Assembly (NCBI RefSeq): GCF_949628215.1
Contig: NC_134282.1
Coordinates: 4,695,001 to 4,759,000, forward strand
Reading direction: 5' to 3'
From: Phalacrocorax aristotelis
Lineage: Eukaryota > Chordata > Aves > Suliformes > Phalacrocoracidae
DNA length: 64,000 bases
In this document: in pieces, positions 13,901 to 27,200 of the stretch
How the letters are laid out: every line of letters begins with the position of its first letter
Position numbering within the stretch: the first letter of the stretch is position 1
Notes under the pieces: model-generated
The model's input: only the letters and a program-made list of their open reading frames with translations
Told to the model about the DNA's origin: nothing
The model's database searches: none
Made by a program: the position numbers and the translations under genes

Positions 13901-15639
13901 ATAACCCTTTCCATTGCCCTAAGCCAGAATTAAGCTGATGGCAGTTCTGCTACAGACAAATAAATAATGAAGAGAGTTCCCTGTGAGCGCCGGGCTCCTT
14001 CCCTGCCTGGCTGTGTCAGGTTGCAGTCCCTGCGCATCAGGATAAGACCTCAGGGGGTCAGGGAGGAGGCAGGTACAGCTCACCACTCCAGGCACTTTCT
14101 TTCATCTGCCCAGCTGAACTGACCAGCGAGGTCAGGGTCCCATAAAACCCAGAGACAGCCCCTCGCCCAAAGAAATTACAGCCTATGCAGCCAACACACC
14201 CACAGACGGGGCAGTATTTTCACGCTCATTTCACAGCATTAGGACTGCAAAGAGCAATGAAGCTCACCCAGGAAACCTGTCGCAGAGCCAGTAACTTGAG
14301 TGAGGTTTTCTAGGTCTTGAGTTGGGGCTTTAATTACAGGACTATCCTTCCTCATGCTGGTATCCTTTGTACCACCAGTCATCAACAGGAGGTGAGGCAG
14401 CAAGATTAAGCCCTCTTCTTATCCTCCTGCATTAATGCCTCCACCACTTTGACCCCTACAGGGTACTCACTGAGGTTGCAACTGATGGAAAAGGAAGAAA
14501 AAAGTGGCCAAGCATTCTGGCCACAGTTCTTAAAATACCGGCACTTCTGCAGGGCTCCATCTCGTCTCTGCTCAGAGACACCATCAAGTGAACTTTGCAC
14601 TGGATGTCCCAGAGCTACTGCTGTTCAGTGAGTTATCTTGTGATGCCCCAGACCAAATCGCAGCGAGAACGCTTGCCAAAGCCATGGACATGAGTTATCA
14701 GGCATGCAGAGCGAGCAGGTGGAGGGCTGAGAAGCTCCCGTCACTGCGTCCCAGCAGCTGCTTCATAGGATGTCCCTGTAAGCAGCCTGGTGTTCGCAGG
14801 CAAAAGCAGCGCTTTCCTATGAAATATCAATCTTTCCTAAGAGCCAGCTGACACTCTCCAACCGCCTTTGCTAAGTGATAAGCATGTGATGGAGACTGTG
14901 CTTTCAGCCTTCAGCCCTGCTCATTTCACAAGGGCTGCTGGAGGGACCGCAGCCAGTGCACACGGATGTGGAAATGGCAAGAGAAAAATGCCACAGCTTC
15001 TCCCTGCTGGTCGCCAGCGGAGTCTGGGGGTGAACCTTTGAAAATACATGATAATTTTCAATTCTCATGCCAATTTCAAATGTGATTTCTGACCGGAATT
15101 TGTTTTTATTCCAAAACAGTTTTTCTCCTACAACTTCATTTTATTTTTTCAAATAGGTTTTTATTTGGAAACATAACCCAAACAAGTGCGTCTTTGCAAA
15201 ACCAACAAAAACGTGATGGGGTGACCAAGAACACAGATTGGGAGCCCAATGTAAATCCAAAGGGAACCCAAGCTGTTTCTCTTGAACAGCCCATTAGTCT
15301 CAGTTTTGATGACGTCAAAGTATTTTGAGAAACGGCACTAAGGAAAACTCAGCAAAATAAAGCAATTAGAGCTGGGCCTTTCCTTTCTGAGGAGGTGTCA
15401 TGAAGGGAAAGAGGCCCCACAAGGTGGGGATGCTGGAAGCCCTAGAGAGACTTGGAGGCCAGCAGGCCAAGAGTGTATGGACTGTCCTAATAAAAAGAAT
15501 TATAGACAAAGAAATAGCCCAGAAAACTGCAGGAACCATGGTATTTAAACGGCACAACTAATTAGTCATGGACGAAACATATATGAGGGGATTATGAGAG
15601 AGGTAAACAAACGTTTGAATAAAAGGAAGAAAGAAAATC

Positions 15640-15870
15640 AATTAGGCGGCTTGTGCCCATGCGTATTTGGCGTCACAAAAAGGAAAGTTGTGTCCCACAA
15701 AATTGGAAAGGCCATATTTGATGCTGATAAGCAGAATAGCTGAGATAATAAGATAGCAGCTGGCGGAGATCCCTGCTATAAGGTGTGATTGAGGCCAAAG
15801 CCTTGGTCAAATTCGAAATAGGATTAAATATTTAAATGACTAGTCAGATGGCCACTTGCCGTTTCAGAAA
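15640..15870. promoter_or_regulatory. Candidate regulatory element with GATA cluster
   Basis: GATAA occurs at 15726 and 15744 and AGATAG at 15751, with a T-box-like AGGTGTGA at 15781, all about 2.5 kb upstream of the CpG island. Clustering within 65 bp is suggestive but not proof. Confidence 0.25.
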
Positions 15871-17247
15871 AATGGGCAGAAATCGTCTTGATCTAGAAAC
15901 TAGGCAGTGCCTGGGGACAGAGGAAGTTCTGCTGCAAAAGCGTCATTGTGTGCTTGGCCGCTGTGAGAAATTCTACCCTAATCTGAGGGTGATCTCGCTG
16001 ATGGGACTGGTCTAGAGGGTGCCTTGGCCTCATCCAGTTCTTCATCCATATGACAGGCTCACATTTAATCAACTCGAAAAGCCCCATTAGAGGGGCAGAA
16101 ATTAATCTTCCTGAAAGATTGGAAGTTACAAAACTCATGACAACAGGGTAAGGATTAATGAGAAAGAGCTTAAGTGAGCCTCTGACAAAACGCTTGTGCC
16201 CTTTATTACTCAGGGCGGTGGCAGGGTGTTTCGGGAGGCTAACTGTAGGTACCGCTGGATAAAACAGTAGATCAAGGCTGGATTGCAGCAGGGCCTGGAA
16301 AACTATTACACAGCAAAGTCTGCCAAAACAAGAGGTCTGAGCAGCAAAGGGAAGGGGGAGGGGGGCGGCCATGCTGCACGACGATTTGTACAAACTCGGG
16401 TGCCACAAGTATTTGCTAAGAGGACACCAAAGCCCCTCTCTCTGCTGATACCAACCAAAGCGCGAGGGACCAGACGTGCTGATAGCACCAGCCTGTGGGT
16501 CAGCCCTCAGGGCATGCAGTCCCACGCTCTGGTATGCCAGCCCCAGGGAGTAAATATGACTCGAATGACTCTGAACCCACGCACACAGATAAGTCCCGTT
16601 AAAACTTGGCCACACTGACAACCATTTCAGAAACACGCTCCCGCCTCGTGGCCTTTACTCACACGCTCCTTTCACTCACAGCAAAACAAGACGCAATAAC
16701 AAACGGAGGAGCTTGTCTCTTTTGCTCAGATTTAGTCAGAGGGAAGCTCCTGAGATCAGCCATCCACAGCTGCGCCTAGTGCCCACAGACCACGCAAAAG
16801 CAGCTGGGGGAAGCCAGTGATGAGAAATGACGACCGAATGGGAAGTGTGGGGACTACAGACAGGGACGGGAGAGCAGCTGCAGCTCTGAGTGTTGCTTTC
16901 AGGCAATCAAAGAATAAGGAAAAGAATAAAAACAGGGTTTGAAAACTGCTGGTTGTGAGGAGGGTAATCAGCTAGCTGCACTTTGGCTCCAGCAAGGCTT
17001 TTTCAGCTGTGTGGTGTGATGCGTGCTGGCCAGAGCGGCAGGAAGGGAGCGGAGCATCGCGTCATCCCGCAATGACACCTTCTGCTGAGCAGCAATAACC
17101 TGGGAGAGGTCTTTTCTCCTCTTGTTTGGGAAGAGAGGGGCTGCAAAGAGGCTGCTGCGAGGGAAGGAGGAAAGGGATGTACGGAAGAGAAAGGAAGGAG
17201 CCTGGTAAGAAACTGGGAAAATGATGGCACATCTGGAAAGCCACAAA

Positions 17248-17315
17248 AAAATATCACAGAAATCAGGGCTGGAAAGGAAATCAGAGATGACATGTGGTCC
17301 TCCATCCCTCACAAA
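17248..17315 (-). mobile_element. Possible old CR1/L3-like tail
   Basis: ATCACAGAAATCAGGGCTGG, then AAAGGAAATCAGAGATGACA and TGTGGTCC, resembles the reverse complement of CR1/L3 LINE ends (tails of the form CATAGAATCA..GGGCTGGAAAGGA). It is decayed, and limits are approximate. Confidence 0.45.
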
Positions 17316-18279
17316 GACAGGACAGCAGACATCCTGGCTGGGTTTATCTGTGCACTGTTGCTGTCTGTAGGTCCCCAGAAGGTCACTGCCATTGATGGGG
17401 TTCCTGTTGGGGTCACTCACACTTGGCAAAGGCTGGCTTCCCGAACTGACCCGAAGCTGAAGGATCACACTTTCATTTTTACCAGCAGATTTTTATTTCG
17501 GTGAACAAATAGCTTCTCTCCACTCGAGGCACAGCCCGCATCCGGGAACGGGTCCTGTTAGAAGTTATAGCATGAAGCTGTAACAGAGACTGAAATCTGA
17601 TCCTTGCCAGACAGTGCTGGACGTGAAACCATTTTGGCTTTGATGTCAGAATGGTAAGAATACAGATACAGAGAGGGAGTGCTTCTAGAGGGAACAAAAT
17701 AGCAAGAATCAAGAAATAAAAATGCAATAAGGAAAAATAAGGAATAATCTTGAACATGAACTCCCGCTACCCTCGAAAGCATCTATAGATATAAAATATA
17801 AAATATATCCTGCACCTGATACCTAACTCCTCCCAGCCAGGCCATGCAGAGGGCTGGCCAACACGGCACGCTGCAATACAGGAGGCATTATTTTAGTCCT
17901 AATTCTGCCTGTTCCAGGATTACAGTATTAACACCCAAATCTCACAGTGCGGCTCAAGGAGAAGACAAAGGCAGAGGGTGGGGGTGGGCGGAAGGTGTCC
18001 CCCCAACCCTCTGTCCCTGAGGTGAGGAAAACCCTGCTCTGGAGGAGGCAGCCAGGAGAGTTATTTTTCATCAGCAAGGCAATTTGGGAGAGGCCGCCCG
18101 CAGCCCTCAGGGCACCTGGGCAGGCGGGGGCGGGGGGGGACTCGGTGGGTGGGGACGTGGCCGTGGGGGGGGGTTGGCAGCCCCGCGTAGGAGGGTCTCC
18201 CGGGCCCGACCCGTGGGTATTACCGGGCGGTCACATGCGGCGGGCGGGGAGAGCGCCGAGAGGGGGAAGCGCTGAATAA

Positions 18280-18476
18280 TTGAGGAGCTGCAGCGCCCTC
18301 ATCCCTCCCTCCATCCCTCCCATCCCTCCCTCCGCCCTGCCTGCGCGGCCGGGAGCCGGGGCCGGCGGTGCCCGGCGCAGCCCCCCCACCCCTCCCGCCG
18401 GCTGCAGCACCGCAGCCGCCCCCACCGGGCTGCCCACCCGCGGCATCGCCCACCCGCCGCCCCTCCGCGCCCGGCG
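18280..18476 (+). other. SLC7A14: Probable non-coding exon 1 of SLC7A14 (5' UTR); start uncertain
   Basis: The first coding exon opens with an acceptor and about 96 nt of 5' UTR, so at least one upstream exon must exist. In the only strong CpG island upstream, the sequence CCCGGCG is followed at 18477 by GTGAGT, a consensus donor. The exon would be GC-rich and includes a CCCT/CCAT pyrimidine tract at about 18,299-18,340. The donor is clear by eye. The 5' boundary given is a guess, because no TATA box or initiator fixes it. Spliced transcripts would settle this. Confidence 0.5.
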
Positions 18477-18542
18477 GTGAGTGCCCGCTACCCCCGGGGA
18501 GGGGATGGGAAGGGGGATGGAGGAAGAGGAAGGGAGGTGAAA

Positions 18543-18574
<32 letters not shown>
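18543..18574 (+). repeat. Homopolymer run of 32 G
   Basis: A pure G run begins 66 nt after the probable exon 1 donor. It closes a longer purine stretch (about 18,495-18,574) on the + strand. It could form G-quadruplex or triplex DNA. The exact length may be unreliable, because such runs are hard to sequence. Confidence 0.9.
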
Positions 18575-18577
<3 letters not shown>

Positions 18578-21500
18578 GCGCTGCCACCCTCCGGCCCGGG
18601 GGGAGCCCCTCGGAGCATCTCGGGGTGCGGGGGGCGCGGGAGAGGTCTGGCCCGGCGCCCCATAGGGGAGGGCGGTCGCGGTGTGTGTCCCCCCCCCCTC
18701 CACGGACGCAGGGTCGGCTCCTGCCCCACTCGGGGTCGGAGCGCCCCGGTTCCTCCGGGGACCCGATCCCGGGGGAACCCCACTGCCCCGGCCGTGTTTA
18801 CCAACGGGGCACCCCCCGTGGGGGGGGGGAGGGAACGTCAGGGCTGACGGCACGGGATTGATAGGAAACGGCGGGGGGGGGGCGGGGGGACACGGGACAG
18901 ACACAAAAAAATACAGAACGAGAGGAGGAATAACCGGGCGGTCTGATGGAAGCGACAGCTCTCGCTGCGGGTTCCCGAAGAAAACACGCGTGGGGAAAGG
19001 TCGGGACGCTGCGGGGGGTGGGCGGGGGGGGCAAGAGGTAGAGAAGAAATCCGAGGAGAAGGGAACGCGGGAGGGAGGCGGGGCAGGAGGCGCGGGCGGC
19101 TCGGCCCGGCCGGGGGGCGCCGGATCACGCGTGGGGCCCGGCGGGCGCTGTCCGCGGTGCTGAAGCCCCGACGGGGCGGCCCCCGGTCTCCCCCCGAGGC
19201 CTACCCCCACGGACGGGGCCGGCCCACGCACACGGACCCGAGCGATGGCTCCGTCCTCCCGCCGGCGGCCGCAAAACTCCCTCCTGCAAGACTTAGAGTC
19301 TGGTAATGGAGTTCGCTTCGTTTTTACGTCAGCCCCGACTTGGTGCTGTTTATCAATTCCACACGGGTATTTTCACATTACCTAATACCAACCGTCTGCC
19401 CGCCTCAGCCCCGGGTAGGTGCACTTCGGCACCACGGTACTGAAAATTCTTTTCTCAGAATTGCTTTCCAAGCTCAGGTTCTGTGGCCTATAAAAGGCTA
19501 GTTTATACAGGTCGACTTTGTGCCTTCCTGACACAGGCTGTACCTAGAGAGCTCTAATATAGGGCTTCCTAAACCAACACGGGCTCCGGCGAGGGGTAGG
19601 AAGCAGTGTTACTCAGACCAAACCCAGAGAAGACTTTCAGCTCAAAAGGGCCATGTCTGAATTAATCTAGCATATTAACTAATTACTCCTCCCAGTGTCC
19701 CTAAGTAGTAGGCAAGTACATTTTAGCATGCCAAGGCATTTATTTAATTGCCCAGAAACTGTCATGAGACTGAAAGTCTGATTACAAAAGATACTTACAT
19801 GTGTTCGTTTTATTGGTACACATTGCTAAGGCATATGACTTACCATAGTTGAACAACACATTGTAAACAAACAAAAAAAGCCTCAAACAAGCCAAACACA
19901 ATACTAGAGTGAAAAGTTACCTAGATTAAACTGACTGTTCATCTGTTCTTAAAATGTACTGCTCCATGGAGAATCCTTGATGCATGAGAAAGAGAGAACT
20001 AAGGGGTTCTTGCAGGGATCCAAGGCCCAAGAGCTGTTTCCCATTTTCATCTTTCAAAGATGCTGAATTTTGCCAAAAAAATAGAGACTGATGAGTAGTA
20101 AGTGATGCCAACAAAGAATCCTGGGTCCTCTCAAAGTGAAGTCAAATGTACCGTGCATATCAGAGAAGACAGGATGGAGGCAATATCTGCAATAGGACAA
20201 GCATTGAACAAGACCAAGAGGGGAAAAAAAAAAAGCCTCTTTCAACTGCTGTTCAGTAAGGGGAGATGTTGGAAGGAAATTTTACCTCAGCCCTTGGAAA
20301 CTGAGACTGGTAGAATACAGTAGACGTCAACAAAAATGACAGTAAAATTGGAAGTAAAAATAAAAAATGAAAGAAAGAAAAGCTAAAGCCTGTCAAGGAC
20401 CAGAGAAAGGCCCTTACAATGGAGGAACTACAGCACCTGAGCAACACACTTCGTTAAAAAGAAGGGTGGAAGGTGTCTACAGAAAGAAATCCCTGACCGC
20501 AAAGTTGTTCCTCTGTCCGCCAAAGAAAGGCACAACAAGAACTAGTGCCAAGACACTAAAGCCCAAACATTCTGGTTTAAGTGAGGGATCACAGTTTTGA
20601 ACAGTGGAGAGCAGATGACCTGATGAAGGAGCTATCAGAAAACCTGCTAGATACTCCATCTGTTTATGTCAAGGCTTGGTGTCCTCCCAAAAGTTGCAAC
20701 TTAGCCAAAGCAAGACAGTGGGCTCCCTGCAGGAGCAGTTGCCTGGAAGCTAATGGCCTGCGATTCAGACAAATTCAGTGGACTTGGTGGTACCTTTGAT
20801 CCTCAGTTCCCCAAGGTAGGCAGAGATGTACAGCTTTGCTGCCAGGTGCCCAGCCTCCCCTTTAGACAAGCGCAACATTCCCAGCAGGTAGGATTTATGA
20901 CCACATACCAAAAGCAGAACAAATGACTGACCAACTTATATATTTCGAATCCCCCAATTTTCCAACTTGTTTCATTAATTAACTCTCCCTAAAAAGAATC
21001 TCTTTGTGCATATTGCAGTAAAGTGAAGCAGTTTAAAACGTAAATTATTCTCCTTAGGGAGTCAGTCATGACTCCCAAGTCAAGATGTATCTTACCCTTC
21101 TCTAATATTTTAGGATTATATGAAAATGATGAAAATTCATTCTTTATGGAACTTCAGAGTCTCAGAAAGGATCGTATCAGAAAGGATTCCAGCCCAAAGT
21201 ATTTTAAAGGATGTATTTATAGGCTTACTTGACACTACTTTCTTCTTGAGCACAGACAGTCTGTTTTCTCAGTTCTGAAATCACACACATATAATAAGAT
21301 TTCATCCATCTTCCCTTGAAGGCAACAGGAGTTTTTCTAGAAAATTCAATGAGAACAGGATAACCTCTCAATGGCTAAATTAATGGTTTTCCTGTGAAGC
21401 CCTGCAACATTCAAGCAAACAGGATGGCAAGAACTTATACAAACATAAGTACTATCCTAGGCTCTTCATGAAAAAAAAAAAAAAAAGAAAGAGCATAACA

Positions 21501-24174
21501 GAGTAGCCTGTAACAGAATGTACTTAGTCCCTCGGCCTTCTTAGCCCCCGTAATCAAAACTTTGCTTTCAGAGCACCTGAGCTATTAAGATCATCATAAT
21601 GTATATGTTTAAGCAACATGTAGCATTTGTGTCTTTCACATTGAGTAAAAAAATAAAAAAAATAAAAATCACTCCTAGGTTGATGCCCTCCATAAAATAT
21701 AAAGCCATGGTTGTGCCTGAACTTATTCCTATGAGAGGCAGTAGACCTAGGGATGCAAAAGGATCCAGGGTCAAGAAATACAGTGGGCATTTTTAAACTA
21801 CTTGCAGTGGGTATGAAAACCTGGCCAGAGTCTCACCTCAGTCCAGGGTGAGTCTGCTGAACTCATTAAGCCACCCACAGCAGAAATGGGAGCAGATTCA
21901 ACTTAGATCCACAAGCCACAGAGGTTCCTACAACATTTTTCATTTACAAGCGATGAGGTGTAGCTAAGCAGTGGTTGTCAACTGGAAACTGCCTTCTAGC
22001 ACCGAGCAATTTTTCTCTTGTATATCTTTCCTTGGCTCCTGGAATAGCAGCCCTGCCTCTAGCCCATGCGGTCATCGGCACGGGGCTGGGTGCTCCAGCT
22101 AGTATTGAGGCTGCCACCACAGCCCAGCCCTTTCTGTCACCAGGCTGGAACATCCCTAGGAGAAAACTACTTTTTCCCCCACAATAAAACTGTCAGAGTG
22201 AAGCCCAGGCACTTATGAAACAAAACAAGCCGGGTGGAGCCGCGCAGCACATGACTCTATTGTTTCTGTTCCTCTGCACAGTGACTGTATCAATAATTTA
22301 CTGAAATACATGATACCACAAATTAAATCTACCTGCAGGTGAACCTGCCTTGCAGTGCAGGTTTTTCAAGCACCACGTCCTAATTCTGGGGGGACAGAGT
22401 TACAGGATCAAGTGGTTTTCTGCCTATAGGGAAATGGGTTCCTGCTGCCGTGCCACACGTGTCTGTGGGGGTATCCATGTCAAAACTTTAGGCAGAGGTC
22501 TATAAAACCAAATATGTGGATTTGAGGGCAGCCCCTCTCAGCAGCCATGACTCTTGCTTGTTGGTGACCGTGACCTAAGTTGGTGGTTTGGTCCACTACT
22601 CCTGCAGGTCTTCAGCTCCCTGAGCGTGGGCTGGGTCTTACTCAACAAAGTCTTTTTAAACCCAAGGATGGAAACACCCCCTTGTGCTGAGACACCACTT
22701 GCCCATCTGGGCATGTTCCACCCACAGCAGCATGATTAAAACTTAGCTTTAAATGCATGTGTGAGCATTATTGAACCAGGTCTTAATGATGGACGCATTG
22801 TGTGGTACTAAATGAGCAACTGCTCCGTGGTGATCAGCAATGCCGGGGTGGCCTCCAGGTAGGATTTGGATACCCTAGTCTGGTAGAGAAGGAAATGTAT
22901 GCTTCTCCTACCTGTCCTTCATCCTTGGCTGGGAACAGGCAGAAAGCATTGGCGACAGGTCTCACACTGCTCCAGCCCTGCAGCGAGGCACTCGGGAAGC
23001 ATCTGGATACACCAGTGCCTTGTCTAAGGCACCTGGGAACAGCAGGTGTGTTCCACTCATTAACCGGCTGTGGAAGCAACAGGGACAAGGAGATGTGCAA
23101 TTAATAACTAGGGTCACCAGCTCTGCGCAAAGTAAATTAAGACAGAAAGAAGGAATATGTCAAGTTCCTTTGGCTGAGAGCTCCAGCACAAACAAGAACT
23201 ACAGCAATAATAATTCAGCAGCTCTCCTCTCTGCTCTTAATTGCATGCAGGCACACCGGTCAAGTTAAGCCTGCCAGGCAGTGCAGCTCACCATGGTGAG
23301 ACTCTACTTACTGTAGCTGGGAGACAAGATGTGTTGCCCCAGTGAAAGAGGTTGGGTTTTGGGATCTCACTGGCAAGGAAGGCTAAGAGCAAGTATGCAG
23401 TTAGCTACCGGGGTTTCAACGGCAAGCAAATTTTAATCTAAAGGTAATCACGTTGGCTCATGCTGGTTCCCTTGCTACACAAGGACATCTCTGGGCAGTG
23501 TGTGTGCATTGCTCAGGAATATTACAATACCCTAATTTGTATGCTATTAGCATTTTTATGACCATGAAATTCTTCATTTAATTCTGCTTCACTAGTACCA
23601 TCCTAGATGCTGATTTAGTCTTAGATGTGCATTCATAACTCACTCACTGGGAAATGTCAAAAAGCCCTCGTGCTACAACACCAGGTATTACTCACGCTAC
23701 ACACTGCTTAGGTGTTGTGGTGCATTTGCCTGACTGACAATGATAAATGACTGAACACAGAAACTCTGTTCTAAATCATCATCTTTGATCAACTTGTGCT
23801 CACATTACTCATATAATCGGTTATGTTGAAATGCAGGAGGATTACTCATGTAAGGCAAGGATTTTTTGTCCCAGTGAATAATAGAATAAGCAGCTAAACA
23901 TGTAATAAAAGCAGCAGGAGCTGCTATTCACTTCCTTGGAAGTGTGTTGAATCTACCTCATGCTTCTGTTGAGGAATTTGGTGATACAGGCTACAACCAA
24001 ATTACCCCAGCTCTAGGCTTCCTTTTTCATGTGAAAAAAAAAAAAAAACCAAACCCAACACTGATTTGCATTTACTATTATTGTCTCTTCTGGAGCCTTT
24101 CATAGGCTCAGGATAGAAGGATGTGTCTTTCCAGCTTTTTCTGAGGAAAGTTTTTCTTTGAGAACCTCTCCTGC

Positions 24175-24281
24175 ATTAATTAGCTGATAGCCAACATCAT
24201 GGAAACGGGGTGGCGAAGCATAATCAATTGCACTTGTATAACCGCTGACGGAACACGATAACTAATTAACGAGACCACGTG
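24175..24281. promoter_or_regulatory. Candidate enhancer with homeodomain sites and E-box
   Basis: ATTAATTAG (24175), TAATCAATTG (24221), ACTAATTAAC (24261) and CACGTG (24276) fall within about 105 bp of intron 1. The TAAT pairs are typical of homeodomain sites. Function is inferred. Confidence 0.25.
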
Positions 24282-27200
24282 CACATACAATCGAGAAATG
24301 CATTTGAAACCCGGCAAGAACTGAACTGTGTTTGTAAGCCTGATGTGTTTACAGCGTAAAAGACCACTTCAGACTCCTACTAAATTATTACAAAAAGCCG
24401 GAAAGGCTGCTGGTAAGCAAGAATCAGTGTTGAGAGGAAAACAACTATTTCTTAGCAGGGAATAAAGGTATCTCTAAAACCCAGCAATCTTCAAAATAAA
24501 AACAAAGGCTTAAAAATAGTGGATTTTCATGTCCTGTGTTTGATATGCAGGTCATTTTTTTCCTGGTTTGGACAACAAAGCCAAAGTGTTAAATCAGTAA
24601 TTTACTGAAAAAAATTTAACTTGTGTTTTTGCCACTGAAATTCAGAATGTTTCCCAGAAATACAGTAAGTTGTCATAATGATGCATCAGCCCAAGTCTCA
24701 CAACAGTAAAAATCCATTTTGTTTAGAAAGCCGCACACATAAATAAATAACCCAGTCTGTGAATTATGTCAAATGAAAAAAAGCTCTTCTGACTGGCCCA
24801 GAGCAAACCGTAATGACTTTCATTCTGCAGTGTAAAAGTATGGATCCACAGAGGAAAGAAAAAGAAAGCACAACCCAGTAATTACAGAGATTTCCTCCTG
24901 CATGCTGTTAAAGCAAAGACAGTTTTTAAATGAGTATAATTCTAGAAGAGACTGTCGGGTAACCCAGGTTTAAACATTTCAGTGATACAAAGGCAGCCCT
25001 TGTCCACTCTGACAGTGAGATTCGTTACAGAAAACGTGTATCTAATCAAAGCAGTAATTACTGAAAGTAGAATCCATTACCCAAAATTAGGAAAAAGCTC
25101 TGAGCTGCAAACACAAGGCAACCACTCCGCTGATGCCAATAGCGGTCGTACTGCCAGAACAACATCTACCTAGCACTGCAAACAGGCGACTCACGCTCAT
25201 CCGGAGAAGATACCATGCTAGCAGGAAGACGCCTTTTTCCCCTCGTGAAGGCTCAGGGTCAAAACCAGAGGGAAGGTTGCAGAAGTACCTGCCAGCACAC
25301 GAGACAAATCTCGGTTCCTGGGCACCCGGCCCACAGCGTTTTAAACGCCGGGATTTCAGAGGTCAGCACATTAGTCCTTGAAACAGCCCGAGCACCCAGA
25401 GCTGTGAGCACAGCGTCCTTCGGGAGTTTCATTTGTTCAGTCATGCTGTGGCTCGTGACTGCAAAAGGACGGGGGAGGCCCTGTCTGATCGCCATGAGCA
25501 TTGGTATAAATATCTGCATTTCAAATGCAAAATGACGCAGCCGCCACAAATGAGCGCTTGAAGGTGCACAGAGCCGCCAGGGTCCTTCTGCGGATGACCT
25601 CGGGCAGGTAGAAGAGCAATATTGTTTTCAGCAAGGGGCAGCTAGGGGAGTTTTAATAGTTTTTAGCATCTTTCCGCTTCCTTAAAAAACCCAACTGAAT
25701 TAACCACTCATGCACTTCTGTAAGGTAGCTACTTTCTCCATTTTACTGATGGAGGAACAAATTTACTAATTTCATGTGGTTTCATCACTCTCATAGAGCA
25801 ATTACCAGAAGTTCCTCGTTCCCCATCTCCTGCTCAGCTCGCCCATCTGGTGATTTGTCATTTCCCTACATTAGCAGCATTGTTACGTTTTTTAAGGCTT
25901 TTACTTTGCCATCTCAAGACAACAATGACAAACTAGACCTTTTTGAAAACGTGCAAATTGATTATACCTCTTTCTGCATAATTGTCTCTCTTCCCCTCTT
26001 CCCCCTTTCCCCCGCCTTCTGGTGGTTAAATAGCTTTTTTTTGCAAACACAAATGGAGCACTTCATGCATATTGCATTACTTGCAGCTCGGCACTCACAG
26101 ACTGTTGTATCTGTCAGAAGTACACTGCACTCAGTCCTACGCCACTCTGCACCATGAGGAATCATTGGTACCCATACAAAAAAGGCAGAAAACAAGTGGA
26201 AAACCAAAATGCCAGGCATAGGACTGCCTTCTACAGGCATAAGGGAGAAGGACAGTGGAAAACCTGATATTGTGGGGAGGTGGATTTACTGTCTAAGGGG
26301 AGTGGATGTGCCTCCAGGGACGCCCATAAGCATCTCAGAAAGGGAGACCAGCGCACTTGGGTTTCCATCCCCTGCAGGCTACAGGAGCTACAGGTGCTAT
26401 CTCCAAAAGCATCCAGCCTCTAGGAAGGAGGAAAACACAATTCCTCCAGCCCCAGAGCTGTTTCTCACTAGCCTGATGCTCCAGGATCCCAAGGGACCCT
26501 GACAGCCTTAACCAACTGCTTGTGAGGTATTTAATTAACCCTGGCAAAGTTTAGAACCACCCAATATCAAGGGATCTGCTGCCTTCACCACGACCGGCTC
26601 CAGTTTCAACTCTGAATGCATTATTTCAGCTCCCACCTATTCCTCATCCAGGCAGGAAGGTGAGCACTCAGCCACCTAAACCTCCTCACTGCTCACCTTC
26701 ACAGACACGGTGCCCAAAGTCTGGTGCTCAAATACTGAATTAGCTCTTTAGCTCAGGAATTGGGACCCACCAGCTGCCAGACAAAAAGGTTTGACATCTC
26801 TCCCGTCCTTCCCTCTGCCTTTCCCCTGGTTTATTCAGGCAGCCCAGCCTCTCCCCAGAGACAACAGCAGGTAAACCAGCACACTGTATCACCCTTCTGA
26901 AGGCTGGAGAGGGGCAAAAAGGGTAATCTTAACGTACATGCTAATTATTTTACTGGATTACATGTCTATGCTCTTTGGACTCTTCCTTGCACTAGAGACT
27001 AGAATTCAAAGTTTAGGTTTTAAGGACCTCTGGGGGCCAGCTCTGGGTGTGTGGCACCCTTGCCTTATATTTTTGGTCAAGGTAAATATTTCCTCTTTTG
27101 TTTTGCTTATTTGTCAAAGAAGATAATGATGTTTAGCCATTTTACAGCAGTGTCAACATTGGTCAAGCAGTTAAAGTAACAGAGATGGAAGTAGCACAGA

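Larger units (their letters stand above)
1..18089. other. Intergenic region upstream of SLC7A14
   Basis: I recognise no gene in these 18 kb. Open frames up to 188 and 247 codons on the - strand (3313-3879 and 15893-16636) have no family features. The region holds A-rich/CA simple sequence (7761-7825), a possible old CR1/L3 fragment (17248-17315), two motif-rich candidate regulatory stretches (10690-10980 and 15640-15870) and one - strand exon-like segment (2538-2744). In human, RPL22L1 is the next gene on this side; it is not seen here. Confidence 0.6.
18090..19280. promoter_or_regulatory. SLC7A14: CpG island, probable SLC7A14 promoter
   Basis: This is a stretch of about 1.2 kb with very high G+C and dense CpG, sharply different from the AT-richer flanks on both sides. 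It includes G-rich runs at 18,127-18,137 and 18,166-18,175, the probable exon 1 donor at 18477, and a run of 32 G at 18543-18574. CpG islands mark most vertebrate promoters, and this is the only large one upstream of the SLC7A14 coding exons. Open frames of 60-250 codons on both strands here are composition artefacts. Confidence 0.75.

Noticed and set aside
15893-16636. 247-codon open frame on the - strand
   Set aside because: No start context, domain, repeat or splice pattern, and the residue string has no recognisable family. It is probably a chance opening.
18488-19231. 247-codon proline/glycine-rich frame and its neighbours in the CpG island
   Set aside because: Stop codons are rare in any GC-rich DNA, and all frames on both strands are open here with low-complexity peptides.
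20101-20800. Series of open frames considered as a possible retroviral or gene remnant
   Set aside because: No motif of any retroviral or host protein, no LTR pair and no target duplication could be seen.
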